Positions 9,160 to 17,233 of a stretch of 64,000 nt of DNA are shown here, in pieces; the first letter of the stretch is position 1, and every line of letters starts with the position of its first letter. Under the pieces are notes generated by a model. The model was not told the DNA's origin. It made no database searches and worked only from the letters and a program-made list of their open reading frames with translations. This DNA is from Ralstonia mannitolilytica (GTDB taxonomy: Bacteria > Pseudomonadota > Gammaproteobacteria > Burkholderiales > Burkholderiaceae): contig NZ_CAJPVG010000015.1 in assembly GCF_905397375.1 (NCBI RefSeq), positions 1-64,000 of the forward strand. Reading direction: 5' to 3'. The position numbers were made by a program, and so were the translations under genes.

Positions 9160-10017
9160 ATGAACGACCTGATTCGCTCGTTTGGCCGCGCGCTGCTGTC
9201 GCAACTGCATCCGCGCATGCTGTTCCTGACCGTGCTGCCGTTTATCGTGGCCCTGGTGGTGTGGGGCGGCGTTCTGTATTTCGGCTGGGATGCCATGAAC
9301 GGCATGGCCCGGAGCGCCGTCGAAAGCTGGGCCTTCATGGGCTGGATCAAGAGCGGCCTCAGTGCCATCGGCATGACGGGCCTGTGGTCGGCCGTCGCAC
9401 CGCTGCTTGTCATCACGTTGCTTGTGCCGGTGATCGTCGTGTCGATCCTCGTCTTTGTGAGCGTGACGTCGGTGCCTTCGGTCATGCGGTTTCTCGATCG
9501 CAGCTACCCGCAGCTCGAACGGCGCAAGGGCGGCTCCATCGCGGGTAGCGTGCTGCATGCGCTGCTGTGCACGGCCGTGTTCATCCTGGTGGCGATTCTT
9601 ACGCTGCCGTTGTGGCTGATCCCTCCGTTCTTTGCCCTGATCCCGCCCTTGCTCTGGGGCTGGCTCACGTATCGGCTGATGACCTACGACGCGCTGGCTG
9701 ACCACGCCAGCGCAGACGAGCGCCGAGCGATCATGCAGCGCTACCGGCTGCCGCTGCTGGGCATCGGCATTGCGGTCGGCATGCTGGGCTCGGCGCCGAC
9801 ACTGCTGTGGGTGTCGTCGGTGGTGACGATCGTGCTGTTCCCGATCATCGCCATCGCGGTCATCTGGCTGTATGTGCTGATCTTCATCTTTTCGGCGCTT
9901 TGGTTCGGGCACTTCTGCCTGCGCGCGCTCACGCGGTTGCGCGCAGAGGCACCCCCTGCACGCCGGGTCGAGGCATCGGTCATCGACGTGCACACCATTG
10001 AGCTGCCCCGCGACTAA
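9160..10017 (+). CDS. EI24-domain integral membrane protein
   Basis: The 285-residue protein is mostly hydrophobic, with at least six predicted membrane segments (e.g. MLFLTVLPFIVALVVWGGV, LLVITLLVPVIVVSILVFV, IAIAVIWLYVLIFIFSALW). The layout and central region (LDRSYPQLERRKGGS) fit the EI24/CysZ-like family (formerly DUF540). E. coli CysZ relatives conduct sulfate, but this branch has no established function. I used the ATG at 9160 because the frame upstream overlaps the hydroxylase gene. It is 76 bp after that gene and 15 bp before the next, consistent with an operon. Confidence 0.8.
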   Translation: MNDLIRSFGRALLSQLHPRMLFLTVLPFIVALVVWGGVLYFGWDAMNGMARSAVESWAFMGWIKSGLSAIGMTGLWSAVAPLLVITLLVPVIVVSILVFVSVTSVPSVMRFLDRSYPQLERRKGGSIAGSVLHALLCTAVFILVAILTLPLWLIPPFFALIPPLLWGWLTYRLMTYDALADHASADERRAIMQRYRLPLLGIGIAVGMLGSAPTLLWVSSVVTIVLFPIIAIAVIWLYVLIFIFSALWFGHFCLRALTRLRAEAPPARRVEASVIDVHTIELPRD

Positions 10018-10032
10018 GCAACAAGGACTGAC

Positions 10033-10851
10033 ATGGCTTTCGGCATGATCATCATCGGCGACGAGATCCTCTCCGGCCGCCGCGAAGACAAACACCTGCG
10101 CAAGCTGATCGAAGTGCTTGGCGAGCGCGGCCTAGCACTGGAGTGGGCCGAGTACGTTGGCGACCAGCCCGCGCGCATCACCAGCGTGCTCAAGCGCACG
10201 TTCGCCAGCGACGACGTGGTGTTCTGCACCGGCGGCATCGGTGCCACGCCCGACGACCACACGCGTCAATGCGCCGCCGCGGCGCTCGGCGTGCCGCTGG
10301 AGCTGCACAGCGAAGCGCGCGAACTGATCACCCAGCGCATCATCGACACGGCCGGCGGCGATCCCGTCAAGGCGGATATCTCCACGCCCGAAAACCAGCA
10401 TCGCTTCAAGATGGGTGAGTTTCCAAAGGGCGCGCGCATCATCCCGAACAGCTACAACAAGATCCCCGGGTTCTCTGTGGCGCATCACCACTTCATGCCG
10501 GGCTTTCCGGTGATGGCGTGGCCGATGATGGAGTGGGTGCTCGACACGTATTACGCCGACCAATTCCACAGCGCGCCGCGCGAAGAGCGATCGTTCCTGG
10601 TGTTCGGCCTGCCGGAGTCGCGGCTGACACCGCTGATGGAGCGCATCGAAGCCGAGTTCGACGGCGTGAAGGTCTTCAGCCTGCCGAGCGTCGGCGATGC
10701 GGCCCGCGGCGAGCGCTATGCCCGCTCGCACATCGACCTGGGGGTAAAGGGGACGCCCGAGGCCGTGGCGCGCGCCTACGCGGTACTGCGAGAAGGCGCG
10801 CTGGCGCTCGGCGGCGAGATCTTCGAGGCGGACGCCGCAGCGGCCTCCTGA
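10033..10851 (+). CDS. molybdopterin-binding (MoCF/CinA-like) domain protein
   Basis: The N-terminal half is a MoaB/Mog-type domain: GMIIIGDEILSGRREDKH, VFCTGGIGATPDDHTRQ. This is the fold of CinA's first domain, but the nicotinamide-nucleotide amidase domain of full CinA is absent, so it should not be called cinA. The C-terminal 100 residues include a segment that may compare repair products (VFGLPESRLTPLMERI). Function in this branch is unproven; molybdenum cofactor or nucleotide-repair roles are both possible. It starts 15 bp after the EI24 gene. Confidence 0.85.
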   Translation: MAFGMIIIGDEILSGRREDKHLRKLIEVLGERGLALEWAEYVGDQPARITSVLKRTFASDDVVFCTGGIGATPDDHTRQCAAAALGVPLELHSEARELITQRIIDTAGGDPVKADISTPENQHRFKMGEFPKGARIIPNSYNKIPGFSVAHHHFMPGFPVMAWPMMEWVLDTYYADQFHSAPREERSFLVFGLPESRLTPLMERIEAEFDGVKVFSLPSVGDAARGERYARSHIDLGVKGTPEAVARAYAVLREGALALGGEIFEADAAAAS

Positions 10852-10867
10852 CCAGGCCCGAGCCGGT

Positions 10868-11344
10868 TTACGCGCCGTGCCACGGCAAGCCGCGGAAGCA
10901 CCAGCCTTCCACGGTCTTGCGGTGGCCTTCACTGTCCTTCGCGCCTTCGAAGCCTTCCAGTACGTCCATTGCCAGCGTGTAGCCCGCTTGTGCAGCGGCG
11001 GCGGCGGCGTGCTTGGAGCGTGCAGCGCTGCGGCACAGGAACAGCACGGGTGCGTCCTTCGGTACAGCCGCTTCCAGAGCGTTCAGGAAGTTCGGGTTGC
11101 GCACGCCGCCCGGATACTGGTTCCACTCCACATGCACGAACTGGCCCGGCGCAACATCTGGCGTGCCCACCCAGTCCAGCTCGGCGCGCGTGCGCACGTC
11201 CACCAGCCGGGCCTGCGGGTCGGCAGCCAGGAGCGCAGCAGTCTCCTGCGGTGACAGCGCCCCGAAATACGGCAGCTGATCGGCCTGGCGGCGCGCGGCG
11301 GCGGCTTCCAGCAGGGACTCGCGAGTGAGTGTGGTGGCTGTCAT
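10868..11344 (-). CDS. rhodanese-like domain protein
   Basis: The 158-residue protein is a single rhodanese domain with the substrate-binding start LVDVRTRAELDWVG and the active-site loop FLCRSAARS, whose Cys would carry a persulfide. Such stand-alone rhodaneses transfer sulfur to cyanide, thiols or biosynthetic partners. No signal peptide is seen, so it is cytoplasmic. It converges with the preceding gene (16 bp apart) and is divergent from glnA, sharing the 470-bp regulatory gap. Confidence 0.88.
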   Translation of the reverse strand: MTATTLTRESLLEAAAARRQADQLPYFGALSPQETAALLAADPQARLVDVRTRAELDWVGTPDVAPGQFVHVEWNQYPGGVRNPNFLNALEAAVPKDAPVLFLCRSAARSKHAAAAAAQAGYTLAMDVLEGFEGAKDSEGHRKTVEGWCFRGLPWHGA

Positions 11345-11438
11345 GGCATCGGACGGCGAAATGGAAAGCGATCATTTTAGCGCTGGGCCCCTGTGGCGCG
11401 GGCGAAAATCCCCGTAATGGTGCCATCATGGTTCGCTC

Positions 11439-11453
11439 GCACTCAAATAGTGC
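11439..11453. promoter_or_regulatory. NtrC-type enhancer site 1 upstream of glnA
   Basis: GCACT-CAAAT-AGTGC matches the GCACY-N5-RGTGC consensus for NtrC binding and is a perfect inverted repeat. It lies 30 bp (about three helical turns) from a second site, on the same face of the helix. Confidence 0.65.
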
Positions 11454-11467
11454 TGATTCGGTTTTTA

Positions 11468-11484
11468 TGCACCGCCTTCGTGCA
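11468..11484. promoter_or_regulatory. NtrC-type enhancer site 2 upstream of glnA
   Basis: TGCAC-N7-GTGCA is a perfect inverted repeat with the outer bases of the NtrC consensus. With site 1 it forms an in-phase pair about 180-220 bp upstream of the predicted sigma-54 start, a usual distance for enhancer action by looping. Confidence 0.65.
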
Positions 11485-11636
11485 TTGGCTATGCTGGTCA
11501 GACAGCCTGCCGGCTCACCGTGGTGCGGCGTCGGAGCCGGGGCGGTCCGGTCGGGAACGCGACTCTCCCGCCCGGGGCCTGGGCTCCTGCGGGCCTGCAC
11601 TGTTTGCGGGAGCGCATGCCCCTCGGCGGACGGAAA

Positions 11637-11653
11637 TTGGCATGGTTTCTGCT
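11637..11653 (+). promoter_or_regulatory. sigma-54 (RpoN) promoter of glnA
   Basis: TTGGCATGGTTTCTGCT fits the -24/-12 consensus YTGGCACGRNNNTTGCW with two mismatches and correct GG/GC spacing. Transcription would start near 11664, leaving a leader of about 150 nt before glnA. The ntrBC genes downstream encode the matching activator. Confidence 0.7.
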
Positions 11654-11814
11654 AAGATTCCCGCGGTCTTTTTCAGGGGCGTCGGGCCATGCCGGGCGAC
11701 CTTGCCAGAAAGAAGATGTTTCGGGGGTGAGCGCGAGTTGCAGCCGATATGGCAGCGATCCGTCACACAACCGGCTCACAATGATTTGCGTTATCGCGCT
11801 ACCAGGAGAATGGC

Positions 11815-13230
11815 ATGTCCCAAAGCATTGCAGACGTGATGAAGCTCGTGAAGGAAAACGACGTCAAGTTCGTCGATTTCCGCTTCACCGATACCAAGGG
11901 TAAGGAGCAGCACGTCTCGGTCCCCGTTTCGCACTTCGGCGAAGACAAGTTCGAAAGCGGCCACGCCTTCGACGGTTCGTCGATCGCCGGCTGGAAGGGC
12001 ATCGAAGCGTCGGACATGCTGCTGATGCCGGATGCCAGCACCGCCCACATCGACCCGTTCTACGAAGAGCCGACGCTGGTGATGACCTGCGACGTGATCG
12101 AACCGTCGGACGGCAAGGGCTACGACCGCGATCCGCGCTCGATCGCCAAGCGCGCTGAAGCCTACCTGAAGAGCTCCGGCCTGGGCGACGCCGCCTACTT
12201 CGGTCCGGAACCCGAATTCTTCATCTTCGACGGCGTGACGTGGAACGTCGACATGCAAGGCTGCTTCGTGAAGATCCATTCCGAAGAAGCACCATGGTCG
12301 TCGGGCAAGGAGTTCGAGCACGGCAACTCGGGCCACCGTCCGGGCAAGAAGGGCGGCTACTTCCCGGTTGCCCCGATCGACACGTTCCAGGACATGCGTT
12401 CGGAAATGTGCCTGATCCTGGAATCGCTGGGCATTCCGGTTGAAGTGCACCACCACGAAGTGGCTGGCCAGGGCCAGAACGAAATCGGCACGAAGTTCAG
12501 CACGCTGGTGCAACGCGCCGACTGGACGCAACTGCAGAAGTACGTGATCCAGAACGTCGCGCACACCTACGGCAAGACGGCTACGTTCATGCCGAAGCCG
12601 GTCGTGGGCGACAACGGTTCGGGCATGCACGTTCACCAGTCGGTGTGGAAGGACGGCCAGAACCTGTTCGCGGGCAACGGCTACGCAGGCCTGTCGGAAT
12701 TCGCGCTGTACTACATCGGCGGCATCATCAAGCACGCTCGCGCGCTGAACGCCATCACCAACCCGGGCACGAACTCGTACAAGCGCCTGGTGCCAGGCTT
12801 CGAGGCTCCGGTCAAGCTGGCCTACTCGGCGCGTAACCGCTCGGCTTCGATCCGTATTCCGTACGTGGCGAACCCGAAGGGCCGTCGTATCGAGACCCGC
12901 TTCCCGGATCCGCTGATGAACCCGTACCTGGGCTTCGCTGCGCTGCTGATGGCCGGTCTGGACGGCGTGCAGAACAAGATCCACCCGGGCGAAGCTGCCG
13001 ACAAGAACCTGTACGACCTGCCGCCGGAAGAAGACGCAAAGATCCCGACCGTGTGCTCGAGCCTGGACCAGGCCCTCGAGTACCTGGACAAGGATCGCGA
13101 GTTCCTGACCCGCGGCGGCGTGTTCTCCAACGCCATGCTCGACGCCTACATCGAGCTCAAGATGGAAGAAGTCACGCGCTTCCGCATGACGACGCACCCG
13201 CTTGAGTTCGAGATGTACTACTCGCTGTAA
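11815..13230 (+). CDS. glnA: glutamine synthetase, type I
   Basis: GlnA makes glutamine from glutamate, ammonia and ATP as a cytoplasmic dodecamer and is the main route of ammonium assimilation. The 471-residue length is standard for GSI. Visible signatures include the substrate-loop region FDGSSIAGW, the ATP-site motif PKPVVGDNGSGMHVHQS and the adenylylation loop NLYDLPPEE with its Tyr, so GlnE-type control is expected. A good Shine-Dalgarno (AGGAG) precedes the ATG. The sigma-54 promoter and paired NtrC sites upstream indicate induction under nitrogen limitation. Confidence 0.98.
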   Translation: MSQSIADVMKLVKENDVKFVDFRFTDTKGKEQHVSVPVSHFGEDKFESGHAFDGSSIAGWKGIEASDMLLMPDASTAHIDPFYEEPTLVMTCDVIEPSDGKGYDRDPRSIAKRAEAYLKSSGLGDAAYFGPEPEFFIFDGVTWNVDMQGCFVKIHSEEAPWSSGKEFEHGNSGHRPGKKGGYFPVAPIDTFQDMRSEMCLILESLGIPVEVHHHEVAGQGQNEIGTKFSTLVQRADWTQLQKYVIQNVAHTYGKTATFMPKPVVGDNGSGMHVHQSVWKDGQNLFAGNGYAGLSEFALYYIGGIIKHARALNAITNPGTNSYKRLVPGFEAPVKLAYSARNRSASIRIPYVANPKGRRIETRFPDPLMNPYLGFAALLMAGLDGVQNKIHPGEAADKNLYDLPPEEDAKIPTVCSSLDQALEYLDKDREFLTRGGVFSNAMLDAYIELKMEEVTRFRMTTHPLEFEMYYSL

Positions 13231-13238
13231 TGTGCCGC

Positions 13239-13313
13239 TGCCCCATGCGATGCAACCGTGGGGCAAGGACATGACATCGTTGAGGGAGAAGGGCGGCGCA
13301 GGTCGCCCTTTTC
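13239..13313 (+). terminator. glnA terminator region with two hairpins
   Basis: A 7-bp hairpin (TGCCCCA at 13239-13245, TGGGGCA at 13259-13265) is followed by a second (AAGGGCG at 13289-13295, CGCCCTT at 13304-13310) ending in a short T run. The second looks like a weak intrinsic terminator, which would let part of the transcription continue into the DUF4124 gene and ntrBC. Confidence 0.6.
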
Positions 13314-13404
13314 TGTTGGCGCGAGGGGTTTTGTGGCTAGAATGAGCGTCCGCCGCGTTTGCCGAACAGCGGCGCCCGATCGACGTTTCAGCCAGGTTCC
13401 ACTC

Positions 13405-13920
13405 ATGTTCCGTCCTTCCTCACGCATCGCATTCGGACTGCTTGCCACCGCTGCCGCGGTGCTTGCCACGCTGTCCGCGCAGGCCCCCGCGTACGCCGAT
13501 GACGTCTATCTGTGCACCGGCCCGAACGGCGTGCCGGAGTACCGCAACAGCGGGAACGTCAAGGGGTGCCGGAAACTGACGCTGCCCGACGTGGTGACCG
13601 TGCCGGGGACGCGCAGCCCGCGCAGTGCCGGGGCCGCTCCGGCGCCGGCGCAGAGCAACGGTTTCCCGCGGGTGGACAGCGCCACGCAGAAGGCGCGTGA
13701 CGGCGAGCGCCGCCAGGTGCTGGAAGCAGAATTGGCTGAAGAGGAGCGCAAGCTCCAGGCGTTGAAGACCGAATACAACAACGGCCAGCCCGAGCGCCAG
13801 GGCAACGAACGCAACTACCAGAAATATCTGGACCGCACCGCGCAGTTGAAGAGTGACATCGAACGCAGCCAGGCGAATGTCGACTCGATCCGCCGGGAGC
13901 TGGGCAATCTAAAGGAGTAG
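13405..13920 (+). CDS. DUF4124 periplasmic protein with coiled-coil C-terminus
   Basis: Residues 1-32 form a signal peptide (ending SAQAPAYA). A short DUF4124 module follows (DVYLCTGPNGVPEYRNS...CRKLTL, with two Cys that could pair). The last 75 residues are charged and heptad-like (RRQVLEAELAEEERKLQALKT), suggesting a coiled coil. Function is unknown. Its position between glnA and ntrB, ending 4 bp before ntrB's GTG, means ntrBC is probably translated from the same transcript. Confidence 0.8.
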   Translation: MFRPSSRIAFGLLATAAAVLATLSAQAPAYADDVYLCTGPNGVPEYRNSGNVKGCRKLTLPDVVTVPGTRSPRSAGAAPAPAQSNGFPRVDSATQKARDGERRQVLEAELAEEERKLQALKTEYNNGQPERQGNERNYQKYLDRTAQLKSDIERSQANVDSIRRELGNLKE

Positions 13921-13924
13921 CTGA

Positions 13925-15109
13925 GTGACGCGTCGACTGATTCCCAAAGCGGCACGCCGCGATGTCCAGGAACAGACGACGCCTTCCGCGCCGTCGGCAG
14001 GTGTTCCCGAATCTCTCGACGGGCTGCCCTCCATTCCGTTTTCGCATGGCGCACCCCCGTCGTACCCCGGGCTCGACGCGGTGCCCAATCCCGTCCTCTT
14101 CGTCCGCCATCCGGCGCTGACGATCTTCTACGCCAACCCCGCCGCGGAAGCTGCCCTGGCCGTGTCACGTCGCCAGCTGGTGGAGATGTCGCTGCACGAG
14201 CTGTTTGCGGAGCCGTCCGAGCTGGCCGAGATGATCGCCACCGTGGCGGGGCGGCAGTTCGACGCCAAGCGCCGCGATGTGTCGCTCGAGCGCCTGGGCC
14301 AGGAGACGCTGCACGCGCACGCCGTGGTCGGGGCGATCGACTTTGCGCCGGGCGCGGTGCTCCTGGAGTTGCTGCCAAACGAGCAGAAGATCCGCAGCGA
14401 ACGCGAGGAGCGCTTGCTGGACCTGTCATCCGCCAACAAGGAACTGATCCGCAACCTCGCGCACGAGATCAAGAACCCGCTGGGTGGCATCCGCGGGGCC
14501 GCGCAACTGCTGGAGTTCGAACTGCCAGAGCGCTCACTGCGCGAGTACACGCAGGTCATCATCAAGGAATCCGACCGGCTGCAGACGCTGGTTGACCGCT
14601 TGCTGGAGCCGCACCGGCACCCGCATATCGTGGGCGACGTGAACATCCACGAGGTGCTGGAGCGCGTGCGCTCCGTGGTGCTGGCGGAGTTTCCGCAAGG
14701 GCTGCGTATCGTGCGCGACTACGACGCGAGCCTGCCGGAGTTCCGCGGCGACAAGGAGCAGCTCATCCAGGCCGTGCTCAACATCGTCCACAACGCGGCG
14801 CATGCGCTTGGTCCCCGCATGGCCCAGGGCGATGCGGAAATCATCCTGCGCACGCGCGTCGCCCGCAAAGTCACGATCGCAAAACAGCTTTACAAGCTGG
14901 CATTGGACTTGCATGTCGTGGACAACGGTCCTGGTATCCCGGACGACATCCGCGAACGCATTTTCTTTCCGCTGGTGTCGGGGCGGGAAGGCGGAAGCGG
15001 GCTGGGCCTGACACTCGCGCAGACGTTCGTGCAGCAGCACGACGGTCTAATCGAGTGCGAGAGCAGACCGGGGCAGACCGATTTCCGTATTCTCGTGCCG
15101 CTGCATTGA
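13925..15109 (+). CDS. ntrB: nitrogen regulation sensor kinase NtrB
   Basis: NtrB phosphorylates or dephosphorylates NtrC according to PII status. The product has a PAS domain (NPVLFVRHPALTIFYANPAAEAAL), a HisKA box with the phospho-accepting His in NLAHEIKNPLGGIRGAAQ, and the ATPase N and G boxes (VLNIVHNAAHAL, DNGPGIPDDI, SGLGLTLAQTF). It has no membrane segment, as expected for a cytoplasmic sensor. The start is a GTG 4 bp after the DUF4124 stop. The first 45 residues are a variable extension. ntrC follows after 49 bp. Confidence 0.95.
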   Translation: MTRRLIPKAARRDVQEQTTPSAPSAGVPESLDGLPSIPFSHGAPPSYPGLDAVPNPVLFVRHPALTIFYANPAAEAALAVSRRQLVEMSLHELFAEPSELAEMIATVAGRQFDAKRRDVSLERLGQETLHAHAVVGAIDFAPGAVLLELLPNEQKIRSEREERLLDLSSANKELIRNLAHEIKNPLGGIRGAAQLLEFELPERSLREYTQVIIKESDRLQTLVDRLLEPHRHPHIVGDVNIHEVLERVRSVVLAEFPQGLRIVRDYDASLPEFRGDKEQLIQAVLNIVHNAAHALGPRMAQGDAEIILRTRVARKVTIAKQLYKLALDLHVVDNGPGIPDDIRERIFFPLVSGREGGSGLGLTLAQTFVQQHDGLIECESRPGQTDFRILVPLH

Positions 15110-15158
15110 AGCGGCGCGAGGGATCAGGCGAGACGAAGTCAAGCAGACGAACCAACAC

Positions 15159-16661
15159 ATGAAGCCAATCTGGATAGTCGACGACGATCAATCCATCCGC
15201 TGGGTCCTCGAAAAAGCGCTCGCGCGTGAGAGCTTGCTCTCGCGCAGCTTCACCAACGTGCGCGATGCGCTCAATGCGCTCGATGAAGAGACGCCGCAAG
15301 TCCTGATCTCCGACGTACGCATGCCGGGTGGCTCCGGGCTCGATCTGCTGCAGACCATCCGCGCGAGGCACCCGGGGCTGCCCGTCATCATCATGACGGC
15401 GTATTCCGATCTGGACAGCGCCGTCGCAGCGTTCCAGGGCGGGGCGTTCGAATACCTCGCCAAGCCGTTCGACGTGGACCGCGCGGTCGAGCTCATCCGG
15501 CGCGCGCTGGAAGAAAGCCTGCGTGAGGAAGAGATCGACGACCGCCTCGGCGATGCGCCCGAGATCCTGGGCCAGGCGCCGGCCATGCAGGATGTGTTCC
15601 GGGCGATCGGCCGGCTGTCGCAATCGAATGTGACCGTGCTGATCACCGGCGAATCGGGCACGGGCAAGGAGCTGGTGGCGCGCGCGCTGCACAAGCACAG
15701 CCCGCGGGCGAGCGGCCCCTTCATCGCGCTGAACACTGCCGCGATCCCGAAAGACCTGCTCGAGTCCGAGCTGTTCGGCCACGAGCGCGGCGCCTTTACC
15801 GGCGCGCAGACCATGCGCCGCGGTCGCTTCGAGCAAGCGGAGGGTGGCACGCTCTTCCTCGACGAAATCGGCGACATGCCGTTCGACCTGCAGACGCGCT
15901 TGCTGCGCGTGCTGTCGGACGGGCATTTCTATCGCGTCGGCGGCCACAATCCGCTCAAGGCCAACGTGCGCGTCATCGCGGCCACGCACCAGAACCTGGA
16001 GACGCGCGTCAAGGACGGCCTGTTCCGCGAGGACTTGTTCCACCGCCTCAACGTGATCCGCCTGCGCCTGCCGGCCCTGCGTGAGCGCCCGGAAGACATC
16101 ACGCTGCTCGCGCGCCATTTTCTGCAGAAGAGCGCAAAGGAGCTGGGCGTCGAGCCCAAGCGCATGTCGGATGAGGCGCTGGCGCATATCGCGACGCTGC
16201 CGTTTCCGGGCAACGTGCGCCAGCTGGAAAACCTCTGCAACTGGCTGACCGTGATGGCGCCGGCGCAGATGATCGAGATCAAGGACCTGCCGGCGGACTT
16301 GGTGCGCGGCAGCGCGCAGATGCTGCCTGCCACGGGCGAGGGCGCGGCACGGCCGGTCTTCGTCAGCGAGCCGTCGCACGAGCCGTATGGCGCGACTGCG
16401 GCCAGCGACGTGCTGACGACCACCGTCGCCGCGGGCGCCTCGTCGACGGCGGGTTGGGAGCGCGCCTTGGCCGGCGAAGCCAAGGCCATGCTGGAGGCCG
16501 GTCAGCCCGACGTGATGGATCTCCTCACGCGCCGCTTCGAGAAGGCCATCCTGGAGGCGGCCCTTGGCGTCACGCGCGGCCGCCGCGTTGAAGCCGCGAC
16601 GCGCCTGGGCATCGGGCGCAACACCATCACACGCAAGTTGCAGGAGCTCGGCTTCGACTGA
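15159..16661 (+). CDS. ntrC: nitrogen regulator NtrC (sigma-54 activator)
   Basis: The 500-residue response regulator has three domains. The receiver carries the phosphorylated Asp in ISDVRMPGGSG. The AAA+ ATPase has Walker A GESGTGKE and the sigma-54-contacting loop GAFTGA. The C-terminus has a Fis-type helix-turn-helix (AATRLGIGRNTITRKLQEL). It activates RpoN promoters such as that of glnA. The linker between ATPase and DNA-binding domain (about residues 385-440) is longer than in E. coli. A strong terminator follows. Confidence 0.97.
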   Translation: MKPIWIVDDDQSIRWVLEKALARESLLSRSFTNVRDALNALDEETPQVLISDVRMPGGSGLDLLQTIRARHPGLPVIIMTAYSDLDSAVAAFQGGAFEYLAKPFDVDRAVELIRRALEESLREEEIDDRLGDAPEILGQAPAMQDVFRAIGRLSQSNVTVLITGESGTGKELVARALHKHSPRASGPFIALNTAAIPKDLLESELFGHERGAFTGAQTMRRGRFEQAEGGTLFLDEIGDMPFDLQTRLLRVLSDGHFYRVGGHNPLKANVRVIAATHQNLETRVKDGLFREDLFHRLNVIRLRLPALRERPEDITLLARHFLQKSAKELGVEPKRMSDEALAHIATLPFPGNVRQLENLCNWLTVMAPAQMIEIKDLPADLVRGSAQMLPATGEGAARPVFVSEPSHEPYGATAASDVLTTTVAAGASSTAGWERALAGEAKAMLEAGQPDVMDLLTRRFEKAILEAALGVTRGRRVEAATRLGIGRNTITRKLQELGFD

Positions 16662-16714
16662 AGCATCATCGAAGCCGGCTGCGCTGAATATCGTCGAGCT
16701 TGGCGATTGGGATT

Positions 16715-16751
16715 GGGCGGATTTCCGATGAGGGAATCCGCCTCTTTTTTT
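16715..16751 (+). terminator. rho-independent terminator after ntrC
   Basis: An 8-bp stem (GGCGGATT at 16716-16723, AATCCGCC at 16735-16742) with an 11-nt loop is followed by TCTTTTTTT. It ends the glnA-ntrBC unit. Confidence 0.85.
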
Positions 16752-16771
16752 GCGTGAATGCCGTCGGGCGC

Positions 16772-17095
16772 TCAATGCAGGCTGTGCTTGAGCTGCGAGA
16801 GTTCCTGGTGCGTGCGCATCACCGCGGACTGCACGGTCTGGTCGACGTTGCTGGCGTTCTGGCAGGCCATCTTGGCGCGGTCGGAGCAGGCCTCGAGCTT
16901 GTCGACCGCCTCAATGAACGTCTGCTCGTTGCCGTCCTGCACACGCGAGTGACACTCGCGGGCTTGCTGGTCCAGTTCCTGGATCGACTGCTTCAGCGAC
17001 TGTGGCACGTCCTGGTGCGTGGAGCACGTCCGTGCGAGTTCGGCGATGGTGTTCTCAGCGTGTTCGAACCGCTGCCGCAGTTCCTGGGTTTGCAT
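16772..17095 (-). CDS. small uncharacterised soluble helical protein
   Basis: The 107-residue protein begins MQTQELRQRFEHAENTIAEL and is almost entirely helix-forming and charged, with three Cys (RTCSTH, ARECHSR, MACQNAS). There is no signal peptide or membrane segment. I do not recognise a family. It resembles small conserved hypotheticals of Burkholderiales with a helical-bundle look. The ATG at 17095 has a plausible Shine-Dalgarno (AGGAGG a few bases upstream). Its neighbours (ntrC terminator, HAD phosphatase) do not suggest a role. Confidence 0.65.
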   Translation of the reverse strand: MQTQELRQRFEHAENTIAELARTCSTHQDVPQSLKQSIQELDQQARECHSRVQDGNEQTFIEAVDKLEACSDRAKMACQNASNVDQTVQSAVMRTHQELSQLKHSLH

Positions 17096-17233
17096 GGGGA
17101 ACCTCCTGTCGGGACGTTGAAAGGGCGCTGCCGCCGTCTGCACCGTTATGAGGCCGTCACGTGATGCAAAGCGGTGCAACGCCCAATTTCGGCGCAAGCA
17201 CCGTGCCGCGTGCGGCAGGGAACGCAGGAGTGG

